The notes beneath the pieces are model-generated. The model saw nothing but the letters and a program-made list of their open reading frames with translations. It did no database searches and was not told where the DNA came from. A stretch of 64,000 nucleotides of DNA from Mycolicibacterium lacusdiani. GTDB taxonomy: Bacteria > Actinomycetota > Actinomycetes > Mycobacteriales > Mycobacteriaceae. Location: contig NZ_JAKCFC010000003.1 of NCBI RefSeq assembly GCF_021916785.1, positions 372,001-436,000 on the forward strand, given 5' to 3'. Each line of letters opens with the position of its first letter. The first letter of the stretch is position 1. Positions 54,172 through 63,795 of the stretch are shown here, one piece after another. The position numbers and the translations under genes were made by a program.

Positions 54172-56646
54172 GTGGTACTGACCACGGACACCGAGCGCGA
54201 ACCCACGGCCTGGCGCACCACCGACACGGCACCGCTGACCGACGACACCCTGGCCCAGGTGGACGGCTGGTGGCGCGCCGCCAACTACCTGTCCGTCGGG
54301 CAGATCTACCTGCTGAGCAATCCGCTGCTGCGCACGCCGCTGTCCCGCGACGACGTCAAACCCCGCCTCCTCGGGCACTGGGGCACCACGCCCGGGCTCA
54401 ACTTCATCTACGCCCACCTCAACCGGGCGATCCGCGAGCGCGAGCAGCGCACGATGTACGTCACCGGCCCCGGCCACGGCGGTCCGGGACTGGTCGCCAA
54501 CGCCTACCTCGACGGCACCTACTCCGAGGTCTACTCCGACGTCACCGCCGACGAGGAGGGCATGCGCCGGCTGTTCCGGCAGTTCTCGTTTCCCGGCGGC
54601 ATCCCGTCGCACGTCGCGCCCGAGACGCCCGGCTCGATCCACGAGGGCGGCGAACTGGGCTACGCGCTCTCCCACGCCTACGGCGCCGCCTTCGACAACC
54701 CCGACCTGCTCGTCGCCGCCGTGGTGGGTGACGGCGAGGCCGAGACCGGTCCGCTGGCCACCAGCTGGCACTCCAACAAGTTCACCAACCGCCTCAACGA
54801 CGGTGTCGTCCTGCCGATCCTGCACCTCAACGGCTACAAGATCGCCAATCCGACTGTGCTGGCGCGTATCCCGGAGGACGACCTGCGCAGCCTGATGATC
54901 GGCTACGGCTACGAGCCGCACTTCTTCACCGCCACCGAGGACACCGAGCACGCGACGGCGCACCGCGAGTTCGCCCAGCTGCTCGACACCGTGCTCGACC
55001 AGATCGCCGAGATCAAGGCGTGGCCGGAGGACGACGACCGCATGCCGCGCTGGCCGATGATCGTCTTCCGCACCCCGAAGGGCTGGACCGGACCGGCGTA
55101 CATCGACGGCAAGAAGAGCACCGGCTCGTGGCGCGCCCACCAGGTGCCGCTGAGCAGCGCCCGCGACACCCCCGAGCACCTGCAGGTGCTCAACGACTGG
55201 CTGGGGTCCTACCGCGCCGACGAATTGTTCGACGCCGACGGCAAACTCGACCCGATGGTCGCCGAACTCGCCCCTCCCGGCGGGCTGCGCATGAGCGCCA
55301 CCACGCACGCCAACGGTGGACTGCTGCTGCGGGATCTGCGCCTGCCCGACTTCCGCGACTTCGCCGTCGACGTGCCCGCACCGGGCGCCACCATCGCCGA
55401 GTCCACCCGGATACTCGGCAACTGGCTCACCGAGGTTATCCGGCTGAACCCGGACAACTTCCGCATCTTCGGGCCCGACGAGACCGCGTCGAACCGCCTG
55501 CAATCGGTGTACGAGGCGACCGACAAGCAGTGGAACGCCGAATACCTGAGCCCCGAGGTCGACGAGCACCTGGCCCGGGCCGGACGTGTCATGGAGATGC
55601 TGTCCGAGCATCAGTGCCAGGGCTGGCTCGAGGGCTACCTGCTGACCGGCAGGCACGGCATGTTCAACTGCTACGAGGCGTTCATCCACATCGTCGACTC
55701 GATGATGAACCAGCACGCCAAGTGGCTCAAGGTGACCAACGAGATTCCCTGGCGCCGCCCCATCGCGAGCCTGAACTACCTACTCTCCAGCCACGTCTGG
55801 CGTCAGGACCACAACGGGTTCAGCCACCAGGACCCAGGCTTCATCGACCACGTCGTCAACAAGAAGGCCGAGGTGGTGCGGGTCTACCTGCCGCCGGACG
55901 CGAACACCCTGCTGTCCACCTACGACCACTGTCTGCGCTCGCGCCAGTACGTCAACGTGGTGGTGGCCGGCAAGCAGCCCAGCCCCAACTTCCTCACGAT
56001 GGACGAGGCCGTCGCGCACTGCACGCGGGGACTCGGCATCTGGGACTGGGCAGGCTCCGAGGAGGCCGGCGAGAACCCGGACGTCGTGGTCGCCACGTGC
56101 GGTGACGTGCCCACCCTCGAAGGCCTCGCCGCCGTCGACATCCTGCGAAAGCACCTGCCGGAACTGAAGATCCGCTTCGTCAACATCGTGGACCTGATGC
56201 GGCTGCAGGACGAGAAGGAGCATCCGCACGGTCTGACCAACCGTGAGTTCGACGCGATCTTCACTCGCGACCGTCCGGTCATCTTCGCCTATCACGGCTA
56301 CCCGTGGCTGATCCACCGCCTGACCTACCGCCGCGCCGTCAACGAGAACATCCACGTCCGCGGCTACAAGGAGGAGGGCACCACCACGACGCCGTTCGAC
56401 ATGGTGATGCTCAACGACCTCGACCGCTACCACCTAGTGATGGACGTCATCGACCGCGTTCCGTCCCTGGGCTCGCGCTACGCCACGCTGCGCCAGCAGA
56501 TGGTCGACAAGCGCCTGGCCGCGCGCCAGTACACCCGCGCACACGGCGAGGACATCCCCGAGGTCCGGGACTGGGCGTGGCCGTCGTCGCACGACCAGTC
56601 CTTCGCCGATGACGCCGCCGTCTCGACCGGTGGGGACAACGAGTAG
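54172..56646 (+). CDS. xfp: Xylulose-5-phosphate/fructose-6-phosphate phosphoketolase
   Basis: An 824-residue ThDP enzyme: [52 protein letters not shown] and the cofactor segment [11 protein letters not shown]. It cleaves xylulose 5-phosphate (or fructose 6-phosphate) with phosphate to acetyl phosphate, bypassing glycolysis. GTG 54172 lies 5 nt after GAGGAG; an upstream frame extension is not supported. No acetate kinase or phosphotransacetylase gene is adjacent. Confidence 0.96.
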   Translation: MVLTTDTEREPTAWRTTDTAPLTDDTLAQVDGWWRAANYLSVGQIYLLSNPLLRTPLSRDDVKPRLLGHWGTTPGLNFIYAHLNRAIREREQRTMYVTGPGHGGPGLVANAYLDGTYSEVYSDVTADEEGMRRLFRQFSFPGGIPSHVAPETPGSIHEGGELGYALSHAYGAAFDNPDLLVAAVVGDGEAETGPLATSWHSNKFTNRLNDGVVLPILHLNGYKIANPTVLARIPEDDLRSLMIGYGYEPHFFTATEDTEHATAHREFAQLLDTVLDQIAEIKAWPEDDDRMPRWPMIVFRTPKGWTGPAYIDGKKSTGSWRAHQVPLSSARDTPEHLQVLNDWLGSYRADELFDADGKLDPMVAELAPPGGLRMSATTHANGGLLLRDLRLPDFRDFAVDVPAPGATIAESTRILGNWLTEVIRLNPDNFRIFGPDETASNRLQSVYEATDKQWNAEYLSPEVDEHLARAGRVMEMLSEHQCQGWLEGYLLTGRHGMFNCYEAFIHIVDSMMNQHAKWLKVTNEIPWRRPIASLNYLLSSHVWRQDHNGFSHQDPGFIDHVVNKKAEVVRVYLPPDANTLLSTYDHCLRSRQYVNVVVAGKQPSPNFLTMDEAVAHCTRGLGIWDWAGSEEAGENPDVVVATCGDVPTLEGLAAVDILRKHLPELKIRFVNIVDLMRLQDEKEHPHGLTNREFDAIFTRDRPVIFAYHGYPWLIHRLTYRRAVNENIHVRGYKEEGTTTTPFDMVMLNDLDRYHLVMDVIDRVPSLGSRYATLRQQMVDKRLAARQYTRAHGEDIPEVRDWAWPSSHDQSFADDAAVSTGGDNE

Positions 56647-56658
56647 TCGCCCAACCTG

Positions 56659-56721
56659 CGCCGAACTGGAGAGTCACGTCGCCGTCGCGGCCTATCAGCG
56701 ACGCTACGCTCCAGTTCGGCG
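56659..56721. terminator. Inverted repeat between xfp and phoD
   Basis: A perfect 13-bp inverted repeat (56659-56671 with 56709-56721) with a 37-nt loop. The right arm lies inside the last codons of the phoD-like gene, so the structure serves both convergent transcripts. Confidence 0.65.
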
Positions 56722-58254
56722 GAGGGTGGGGTCGCGATCGGCGATGACGAACGACGCGCCGGTCGCGATCGGTGCACCGGGCCGCGAGACGTAGGGCATC
56801 GTGCGGAAGTCGGCTTGGATCGCGTCGGTCGTGATCCGGGTGCGCACGTAGCCGCGGCGGTTCGAGAAGTACCGGATGTGTGGGTTCTCGGGTAGCACCG
56901 CCTCGACGTCGGGCCGGGTGTCCGAGCCGTCGCCGCCGGAGGTGATCGAGCTGGTCACCAATTCCGTTGCCACCATTCGCGACGACGGCTCACCAGCCCG
57001 CTCGCGGATCTCGGCGGCCCAGTGCGCGTGGACGTCACCGGTGAGCACGACGGCGTTGCGCACCGGCGAGTCGACGATGCCCGCGACGATGCGATCCCGG
57101 TTGCCGGTGTAGCCGTCCCATGCGTCCGGGTTGTAGCCGCGGCCCGCCCCTGCCACCAGGTCGACCTCGCCGAAGAACACTTGCTGCCCCAGGACGTCCC
57201 ACCGCGCCCGCGACCGAGCGAAGCCGTCGAGGAGCCAGCGTTCCTGCTCGATGCCGGTCAACGTGGCTGCGGGCGAATGCCGTTCGGGGCAGTCGGATCC
57301 GTAGACGTCACCGCAGGGCTGATCCGTGCGGTACTGCCTCGTGTCGAGCATGTGGATCGACGCCAGCGCTCCCCAATCGACCCGCCGGTGCAGCGCCATG
57401 TCGATGCCACGGGGCCGCGCCGACGGTCGCAGCGGCATGTTCTCGTAGTAGGCCCGAAGGGCCGCCGCTCGGCGGCCGAGGAAACCGGGATCCGGCTCGT
57501 CGGGCACCTCGTCGGCCCAGTTGTTGGCGACCTCGTGATCGTCGAACACCACCAGCCACGGCGCGGCGGCGTGTGCCGCCTGCAGGTCCGGGTCCGTCTT
57601 GTACTGGGCGTAGCGCTGCCGGTAGTCGGCCAGCGTCACCGTCTCGGGTCCGACGTGGTCGCGCACCCCGTCGGCGCTGCGGCCCGCCGCGTACTCGTAC
57701 TGGTAGTCGCCGAGGTGCAGGACGAGGTCCGGCTGCTCGTCGGCGAGGTGGCGGTACGCCGTGAACCAGCCCTGCTCGTAGTGCGAGCACGACGCGAAGC
57801 ACATCGTGAACGGCTGCAGCGAGCCCGGTTCCGGAGAGGTGCGGGTGCGCCCGGCCGGAGACACGTGCCCCGACGTGCGGAACCGGTAGAAGTACTCGGC
57901 GCCCGGCCGCAGCCCGCGCAACTCGACGTGCACGCTGTGCGCCGACTCGGGCACGGCCGTCGTCACACCGCGTCGAACCACTGCAGTGAACGACTCGTCG
58001 GTCGCCACCTCCCATTCGACGTCGGCCGCGCGGGCGGGCATGCCGCCGAAACCGTCGTCGGCCAACGGGTTCGGCGCCAACCGCGTCCACAACACCACGC
58101 CGTCGGCCGCGGGCTCGCCAGACGCCACGCCCAGGGTGAACGGGTCGGCCGCCAAGGGTCCGGCTCGCCGGTGATCGGTGAACCCGACGACGGGCAGTGC
58201 GGCGAGCACGAAACCCGCCTTGAGCACGCTGCGCCGACTCGGCGTGATGGGCAC
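56704..58254 (-). CDS. phoD: PhoD-like alkaline phosphatase, Tat-exported
   Basis: A 516-residue protein with a twin-arginine leader (SRRSVLKAGF, then a hydrophobic stretch) and PhoD-family metal motifs LHLGDYQYEYA, FDDHEVANNW and LTGDVHAHWAAEI. The N-terminal FnIII-like domain (about 40-135) is typical. It releases phosphate from phosphodiesters outside the membrane, using Fe/Ca. A full-length family member; expected under phosphate control, though I saw no clear PhoP box. Confidence 0.93.
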   Translation of the reverse strand: MPITPSRRSVLKAGFVLAALPVVGFTDHRRAGPLAADPFTLGVASGEPAADGVVLWTRLAPNPLADDGFGGMPARAADVEWEVATDESFTAVVRRGVTTAVPESAHSVHVELRGLRPGAEYFYRFRTSGHVSPAGRTRTSPEPGSLQPFTMCFASCSHYEQGWFTAYRHLADEQPDLVLHLGDYQYEYAAGRSADGVRDHVGPETVTLADYRQRYAQYKTDPDLQAAHAAAPWLVVFDDHEVANNWADEVPDEPDPGFLGRRAAALRAYYENMPLRPSARPRGIDMALHRRVDWGALASIHMLDTRQYRTDQPCGDVYGSDCPERHSPAATLTGIEQERWLLDGFARSRARWDVLGQQVFFGEVDLVAGAGRGYNPDAWDGYTGNRDRIVAGIVDSPVRNAVVLTGDVHAHWAAEIRERAGEPSSRMVATELVTSSITSGGDGSDTRPDVEAVLPENPHIRYFSNRRGYVRTRITTDAIQADFRTMPYVSRPGAPIATGASFVIADRDPTLRRTGA

Positions 58255-58419
58255 GGCGCAGTGTCTGCCGGGCGACTGTCGCAGCGGTTACGCGCAGGCG
58301 TACGGCGTCCACCCACGGTCTTACGATCACGGCACACGTGCCCCACCAGCGGCGTCGAGGGTTGACACTTCGGCGCCAAAACGTCTCGCTACACTCGGCA
58401 GCGCGAAGGGTGGTGCTCA

Positions 58420-58752
58420 ATGGCGACGACGACGTCACCGCAGGTAGGCAAGGCAGCCAATGCGCTCTGGTATGCGCTTGCGGCGCTGGCAGTGATCGCG
58501 CTGGCCGGGTTCATCGTGCTGGCCGTGTTGATCGTCAAGGGCAACGGCGTCGACCGCATCCCCGCGCAGCCGACTACGCCGTCACCGACACTGCAGCAAC
58601 CGCCTCCGCCGATGGGGCCGGGAATGGCACCACCGGCAGGCGCGCCCGCACCCGGCGCGGTCCCCGCACCCGGCCAGGCTCCTGCGCCCGGGCCCGCGCC
58701 GAGGCAGTCGGCCCCGGCACCGCGGACCCCCGCATCGGCCCCACCGGGCTGA
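58420..58752 (+). CDS. Single-pass membrane protein with Pro/Ala-rich tail
   Basis: A 110-residue protein: one membrane helix (residues 17-42) and an extracytoplasmic tail of PAPG-type repeats (60-110). A GAAGGG box precedes ATG 58420, and a TACACT -10 candidate is at 58390-58395. Low-complexity anchored proteins like this are common in mycobacterial envelopes; no function can be given. Confidence 0.75.
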   Translation: MATTTSPQVGKAANALWYALAALAVIALAGFIVLAVLIVKGNGVDRIPAQPTTPSPTLQQPPPPMGPGMAPPAGAPAPGAVPAPGQAPAPGPAPRQSAPAPRTPASAPPG

Positions 58753-58848
58753 CGCTGGAGGATTTGCTAACTTTTGACGTCCGCGTCTGTTTTTCCGGTC
58801 TATGCTGGGCCGCGGGGAAAACATCGCTCGACGTCTGGGGGGACTGTC

Positions 58849-59019
58849 ATGTTGTCCACGCTGTTCACGCACACCACCACCATGGTCGCCGACCGCCTCC
58901 GATCGCACTCCGCGGTCATGACGCAGCAGGACGACGATGGAGCTTGCCCGATCTGCGATCACCCGTTCCGGTACATGCGGCACGCGTGCATCGGTCCCGT
59001 CGTCATGGACCTCCGGTAA
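58849..59019 (+). CDS. Small CxxC protein, possibly front half of a split gene
   Basis: A 56-residue product ending CPICDHPFRYMRHACIGPVVMDLR, with a zinc-ribbon-like CPIC and a third cysteine. A GGGGGA box precedes ATG 58849. The stop lies at the point where another frame picks up a sequence that would continue it naturally (see the SEC-C gene), so this may be the N terminus of a frameshifted single gene. Confidence 0.5.
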   Translation: MLSTLFTHTTTMVADRLRSHSAVMTQQDDDGACPICDHPFRYMRHACIGPVVMDLR

Positions 59020-59399
59020 ACCGCCTCGGTCTCGACGGCGTCTTCTACCGGATGCCGGCGCACGACCTATTCCAACTCGGGTCGGCGCTGCGCACCGTCG
59101 AATGCGCCCAGTCGGTCGACGACCTGGCGGAGGCCGTCGACCCGGTGTCCGCCCCACTCGGCAGGTGGCTGCGCGAGCAGTCCGCCGAGCCGCCGGTAGT
59201 CGCAGCTGCTCTCTCGGCCATCGTCGGTGTGCTGCTGACGATCTGGATCCTGTCCGAGGAACCCGCGACACCAGAACGGCTCGACGACGTCATCGACAAG
59301 GCCCTCGCCGGACGGTTGAACGAGATGCCCATACCGCGGCGCGGTGCGTGCTTCTGCGGAAGCGGCAAGAAGTACAAGAGCTGCCACGGGCGCGGGTAG
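58986..59399 (+). CDS. SEC-C motif protein with one membrane helix
   Basis: A frame ending in CFCGSGKKYKSCHGRG, a complete SEC-C zinc motif (C-x-C-x8-C-H), preceded by a hydrophobic helix (VVAAALSAIVGVLLTIWIL) and a VFYRMPAHDLFQLGSAL segment. The start is uncertain: GTG 58986 gives 137 residues and ATG 59052 gives 115; neither has a good ribosome-binding site. It overlaps the preceding small gene in another frame, which suggests a frameshift or a programmed overlap. Confidence 0.6.
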   Translation: MHRSRRHGPPVNRLGLDGVFYRMPAHDLFQLGSALRTVECAQSVDDLAEAVDPVSAPLGRWLREQSAEPPVVAAALSAIVGVLLTIWILSEEPATPERLDDVIDKALAGRLNEMPIPRRGACFCGSGKKYKSCHGRG

Positions 59400-59402
59400 G
59401 GC

Positions 59403-60776
59403 TCAGCACTCCACGACGTTGACGGCAACGGCCAGTCCGCCCGCCGACGTCTCCTTGTACTTCGAACTCATGTCCCGACCGGTGGCCCGCATGGTCTCGA
59501 TCACCTGGTCGAGGCTCACCCGGTGGGTTCCGTCGCCGCGCATCGCCATCCGCGCCGCATTGATGGCCTTGCCCGCCGAGATCGCGTTGCGTTCGATGCA
59601 CGGGATCTGCACCAGCCCGGCGATCGGATCGCACGTGAGACCAAGGCTGTGTTCCATGGCGATCTCCGCGGCGTTCTCGACCTGAAGTGGTGTGCCACCA
59701 AGGATTTCGGTGAGGCCACCTGCCGCCATCGAGGCCGCGGAACCCACCTCGCCCTGACACCCGACCTCCGCGCCGGAGATCGATGCGAGCTCCTTGTACA
59801 GCGACCCGATCGCGCCCGCGGTCAGCAGGAAGCGCACTGCGGTGTCGTCGGGGTCGGCCCGCCCCGCCGGGCAGTAGTTCACGGCATAGTGCAGGACCGC
59901 AGGGATGATGCCCGCCGCACCGTTGGTGGGCGCCGTGACGACGCGTCCGCCCGCGGCGTTCTCCTCGTTGACCGCGAGTGCGACCAGGTTCACCCAATCC
60001 TCGGCGAACACGGGGTCGCGATCCGGATCCTCGGCCGCCAGCCGTTCGTGCCAGGCTCGCGCCCGTCGGCGGACCCGGAGCCCGCCGGGCAGGTAGCCGT
60101 CCTGGGCGATGCCGCGCTCGAAGCACTGCGCCATGACGTCGCGGATGTGCAGCAGGCGCGCGCGCACCTCGGGCATCGGTCGCAGGGCCTGCTCGTGCTC
60201 GGCCATGACCGAGCAGATCGACGTGTCGCGGCGGGCCGCCAGGTCGAGGAGTTCGCGCGCGGATCCGAAGACGACGCCCTTGGCCTGCCCCGGGTCGGGG
60301 GCGGCCTCGTCCTCGGCGACCACGAACCCGCCGCCGACCGAGAAGTACGTACCGGCGGCGAGCACGTCCGCGTCCTCGCCGTGAGCGGTGAGAGTGATGG
60401 CGTTGGGGTGCCGGTCGAGGACGATCTGCGGTGACAGCACGATGTCGGCCTCGCGGAACGGAACCTCGACCTGCCCGCCGAGGCGAACCAGACCCGTCTC
60501 GCGCATCCGCTGCAGCCGCGCCGCCATGTCATCGGCATCGATCCGATCGGGATGCAGGCCCTCCAACCCCACCAGCACCGCGGACATCGTGCCGTGGCCT
60601 GCGCCGGTGGCCGCGAGCGAGCCGAACAGCTCAACCCGCAGATCACGGACTGCGGCCAGCACGCCGTCGTCGGAGAGACCTTCGACGAAGCGTACGGCAG
60701 CGCGCATCGGCCCCACGGTGTGGGAACTCGACGGCCCGATGCCGACGGTGAAGAGATCGAACACGCTGATGGTCAC
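59403..60776 (-). CDS. sdaA: L-serine ammonia-lyase (iron-sulfur, single chain)
   Basis: A 457-residue protein: [19 protein letters not shown] at the N terminus, [33 protein letters not shown] and a [15 protein letters not shown] segment, providing the cysteines for the [4Fe-4S] centre. It converts serine to pyruvate and ammonia. GTG 60776 with GGAG 6 nt upstream was chosen; the frame extending upstream runs through the riboswitch and is not coding. Control by the glycine riboswitch just upstream links serine breakdown to glycine level. Confidence 0.95.
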   Translation of the reverse strand: MTISVFDLFTVGIGPSSSHTVGPMRAAVRFVEGLSDDGVLAAVRDLRVELFGSLAATGAGHGTMSAVLVGLEGLHPDRIDADDMAARLQRMRETGLVRLGGQVEVPFREADIVLSPQIVLDRHPNAITLTAHGEDADVLAAGTYFSVGGGFVVAEDEAAPDPGQAKGVVFGSARELLDLAARRDTSICSVMAEHEQALRPMPEVRARLLHIRDVMAQCFERGIAQDGYLPGGLRVRRRARAWHERLAAEDPDRDPVFAEDWVNLVALAVNEENAAGGRVVTAPTNGAAGIIPAVLHYAVNYCPAGRADPDDTAVRFLLTAGAIGSLYKELASISGAEVGCQGEVGSAASMAAGGLTEILGGTPLQVENAAEIAMEHSLGLTCDPIAGLVQIPCIERNAISAGKAINAARMAMRGDGTHRVSLDQVIETMRATGRDMSSKYKETSAGGLAVAVNVVEC

Positions 60777-60825
60777 GAGGTACTCCGGTTTCGTCGTGCC
60801 CCGGAGGGCATCGAATACGGCACCT

Positions 60826-61006
60826 CCCCGCTCTGTCCTGGCACCTGAGAGTTTGGGCGCCGCAGCGCCTTTCACCTTCGGTAAGCGACGGCTGCTGTGC
60901 GGTCACTGTTCTCCAGAGTCGCCTCGACGCGGCGGTGCTTGGGCCTGAGAGATTCCTGGGGAGGACATTGCTCCTACGGCGCCTCCGGTTGAGGAGGTTC
61001 TCCCGC
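60826..61006 (-). ncRNA. Tandem glycine riboswitch upstream of sdaA
   Basis: On the minus strand, two consecutive aptamers are visible. The first runs from GGGAGAA (about 61004) through GGCGCCGTAGGAGCAA to CTCTCAGGCCC (about 60942). The second runs from GACTCTGGAGAA (about 60920) through ACCGAAGGTGAAAG to AACTCTCAGG and GGACAGAGCGGGG (about 60826). These are the conserved core and CUCUCAGG elements of the gcvT-type glycine riboswitch. The expression platform must lie in the 50 nt before the GTG. Confidence 0.93.
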
Positions 61007-61150
61007 CACGCGTCTACGGCATGTTCAGTTGTCCACCGAGGGTACCGCCGGATGGATCGCGGCGTCGGGCAACGACGATGCCGGAACACGACCGCCGTCC
61101 CGGGTGTTGATCATGGGCACAGGCATGACCGAACGAAGGGGGACTGACCG

Positions 61151-61372
61151 ATGAACGTGCAGAAGCTCGCAGCCACGGCGGCGATCTCCGCGGCCATGGG
61201 ACTGTGTGCGATCGCGGCGGGTGCGCCCGCGCAGGCCGACCCCGACTACTGGGATCCGAAGCCACCGCCGGGGCAGGTCGGCCAATGGCTGGGCGTGCCT
61301 CCCGGCCAGATCGGCCACGTCGTGGGCGTCCCGCCCGGCCACTGGGACAAGCCGTGGAAGTGGTTCCGCTAA
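61151..61372 (+). CDS. Small secreted Pro/Trp-rich protein
   Basis: A 73-residue protein with a signal peptide (cleavage near AQADP) and a 43-residue mature part containing two imperfect repeats of GVPPGxxGHV type. AAGGGGGA precedes ATG 61151 by 8 nt. The small size and tandem PPG motif are typical of mycobacterial exported peptides without known role. Confidence 0.75.
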   Translation: MNVQKLAATAAISAAMGLCAIAAGAPAQADPDYWDPKPPPGQVGQWLGVPPGQIGHVVGVPPGHWDKPWKWFR

Positions 61373-61380
61373 ACCGCTGA

Positions 61381-62688
61381 CTACTTCGGCTTCTTGTTGC
61401 CGTTGCCGTTGCCCTTGCCATTCCCGTTGTTGCCGTTGCCGCGCTCCTTCTGCTGCGTAGCCTGCTCGACGACGGGAGCGGACGCGGGGGCTTGCGGCTC
61501 GACGACCGGGGCCGGTGCCAGCTGTGTGACGGTCATGGGAGCCGGCGGCGGCGGTGCGGCGGGCGGTGCCGCAGGAGTGCTGATGCTGACCGGCTCGGTG
61601 TCGCTCGGCGTCGTCGACGTCGGCGACCGATCGAGGCCGAACACCACGACCAGTGCGGCCATCGAACACAGGACCGCCGACGCCACCGCGACGGCCCGCC
61701 CCCTGCCTGCCCTGTCCCCGTCTCCGACGGGACTCGCGGACACGGCCGAGATCGTGTCGGTGGGCGCGTCGAACACCCTGGTGATGGGCCGCGGACTCGG
61801 GCCCGTCGACGATGCGGACACCGGCGGCGGACTCACGGGAGCCGCGAACGCCACGGGCCGCGCCGGGGTGAATTGTCGTGCCACTCCCCCCGTGAGCGCG
61901 TCCCGCATGTCGTCGGCGTTCGCGAACCGGCGCTGCGGGTCACGCGACATCGCCCGTTCGATCACGGCGGCGAGGTCGGGGTCCACGTCAGGCCGCAGCG
62001 TGGACAGGGGCACCGGATCCTCCTCGAGGATCGCCCGGGCCAACGGCATGATCTCGTCCTGCTGGAACGGCTTCTGACCAGTGAGCGACTCGTATCCGAC
62101 CACGCCCACGGCGTAGAGGTCGTCGGCGACCGACGCCGGCTTGCTCGCGATCCGCTCGGGGCTCATGTAAGCCAACGTGCCGACGATCTGGCCGGTCGTC
62201 GTGTGCGCCCCACCGGGGGTCTTCGCGATGCCGAAGTCGGCGAGCTTGACCCCGCCGGACGACGTCAGCAGGACGTTGCCCGGCTTGACGTCGCGATGCA
62301 GCATCCCTGCCGCGTGTGCCGCGGACAGCGCGGACAGCACGCTACACAGCGCCTCGCGCACCTCTGCCGAGGACAGCTGACCCAGCGCGATCCGATCGCC
62401 CAGCGTCTCGCCGGGCAACCGCTCCATCACGATGAACGGCGACTCGTCGTCGTCGCCGAAATCGAAGATCGAGACGATGTCGGGATGGTTGAGCGCGGCA
62501 GCCGAGCGAGCTTCGACGGTGAACCGTTCACGGGTCTCGGGCTGCGAACACAAGCCCGGGTACAGCAGCTTCACCGCGACGGCACGGTCCAGGCGGGTGT
62601 CCCAGCCATCACGGACCTCGGCCATCCCCCCGAACCCGAGAATGTCGCGGAGTTCGTAGCGGCCGCCCAACAGGCTGGGACCGTTCAT
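61381..62688 (-). CDS. Ser/Thr protein kinase with short extracellular tail
   Basis: A 435-residue kinase: GFGGMAEVR loop, K40, HRD 131-133, DFG and SPERI. A Pro/Ala/Thr linker leads to one membrane helix (about 335-355). The outside part of about 80 residues is low-complexity Pro/Ala, ending in an Asn/Gly/Lys run (GNGNNGNGKGNGNGNKKPK), with no folded sensor domain. It may depend on partner proteins for input. Confidence 0.92.
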   Translation of the reverse strand: MNGPSLLGGRYELRDILGFGGMAEVRDGWDTRLDRAVAVKLLYPGLCSQPETRERFTVEARSAAALNHPDIVSIFDFGDDDESPFIVMERLPGETLGDRIALGQLSSAEVREALCSVLSALSAAHAAGMLHRDVKPGNVLLTSSGGVKLADFGIAKTPGGAHTTTGQIVGTLAYMSPERIASKPASVADDLYAVGVVGYESLTGQKPFQQDEIMPLARAILEEDPVPLSTLRPDVDPDLAAVIERAMSRDPQRRFANADDMRDALTGGVARQFTPARPVAFAAPVSPPPVSASSTGPSPRPITRVFDAPTDTISAVSASPVGDGDRAGRGRAVAVASAVLCSMAALVVVFGLDRSPTSTTPSDTEPVSISTPAAPPAAPPPPAPMTVTQLAPAPVVEPQAPASAPVVEQATQQKERGNGNNGNGKGNGNGNKKPK

Positions 62689-62817
62689 GCGCGGGAGGCT
62701 ATCCCCGTTGACCCACGCGTAAACGTCGCCACGCGGGCAGATCCGGCCGGTTCTGACGAAATCGTGAACGCGGTCGTCAGTTTTCTCGCGATCCCGAACG
62801 ATCGCCGATAATCGAGA

Positions 62818-62876
62818 CGAAGCCCCGCCGCTCTCGTATCGCGCTTCTGTCTGAACGCAAGCGCGACGGGGCTTCG
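62818..62876. terminator. Two-step stem-loop between lipoprotein and kinase genes
   Basis: Outer perfect stem 62818-62827 with 62867-62876 (10 bp) stacked on an inner perfect stem TCGCGCTT/AAGCGCGA (62839-62846 with 62859-62866), 12-nt loop, one 11-nt bulge. Lies 100 nt after the lipoprotein stop on the minus strand and 130 nt before the kinase start. Terminator most likely; an attenuator or small RNA is possible. Confidence 0.65.
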
Positions 62877-62974
62877 CTGGACCTGCCCTTCGATGTGCGT
62901 CGACAAGCAGCGCGGCCCACTGGAGCGGTATCCGATATGGCCCGATCGAAACAAACTAATTGGCACATTTGCCG

Positions 62975-63445
62975 TCATCGCTGACGGACGGAGCCCGTCC
63001 GTGGCGGATCGAAGGTGACGATGCAGGTCACCGATCGATCCCCAATGTCCCACGAGGCCCGATCCGGGGATCGCCTGACGGTGTCCACGGACGGGTCGTT
63101 CGCCGCGGTGGAGGAGTACTCCGCGAGAGCCGCCCTACTGCACCTGTCCTGATACTCCTCAATGCGGACATCACCCGGAAACGGTCCGTCCGGCAGCGCG
63201 AACACGGCGTAGACCTCGGCAGCGTGTGGCTTCGTACAGTCGACCAGCGTCACCGCCGTCGCGGACGGCGAGATGTCCTCGATGCAGTCGCCGGCCCGGA
63301 AGTAGGACGCCACCGACCGCCCCTCCCGCTCCGGAGGTGCCGTCGCGGTCGAGCTGGCCTCGTCGGTCGGCAGCTGACCCATGCACCCGGACAGCGCGCC
63401 GACCGTCACCACGACACTCGCTGTTACCGCCATCGAGTACCTCAC
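62975..63445 (-). CDS. Lipoprotein with septum-formation-type domain
   Basis: A 156-residue protein: signal peptide with lipobox ALSGC, then GDCIEDISPSATAVTLVDCTKPHAAEVYAVFALPDGPFPG and further cysteines, matching the Septum_form/DUF4190-associated domain of actinobacteria. Despite the family name the role is unsettled. GTG 63445 follows GAGGGAGA by 7 nt. Faces away from the gene entering at the right edge. Confidence 0.75.
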   Translation of the reverse strand: MRYSMAVTASVVVTVGALSGCMGQLPTDEASSTATAPPEREGRSVASYFRAGDCIEDISPSATAVTLVDCTKPHAAEVYAVFALPDGPFPGDVRIEEYQDRCSRAALAEYSSTAANDPSVDTVRRSPDRASWDIGDRSVTCIVTFDPPRTGSVRQR

Positions 63446-63795
63446 CAGCGCGTCTCCCTCGGACAGCAATCGTTGCCTCCGGCGAGTATGGACGACGGTC
63501 TGCGAGGGCGATCCGTTTCGTTCGAAGCGCTCCCCAACCATCTTTGCTCGCGGCAAACGATGTCTGCCGTCGCGATCGAGCGCGCAGGCGTTGTGCCGTT
63601 ACTGGCAATGCATCATCGACGCAGGTGGCGAGCCATCGTTCTTGCGTCCAAGATCGTTACGCCCTGCCGCGCGACTGCCCGGCCGCTCACGGCTGGGATC
63701 GTTTGCGGAAAGCCAGGCCGTCGGGGTTAGACTTCGTCCGACTACAGGGGACGCGGAGAGGCGTGGCGATCCGCGGGGGGACGAAGGGAACGACC

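Noticed and set aside
54169..55716. 515-codon minus-strand open frame opposite xfp
   Set aside because: Antisense to highly conserved phosphoketolase motifs; Val/Gly/Gln-rich with no domain pattern, typical of antisense frames in high-GC genes.
60777..60875. 33-codon N-terminal extension of serine dehydratase
   Set aside because: It overlaps the second glycine aptamer; the conserved N terminus begins at GTG 60776 with its own ribosome-binding site.
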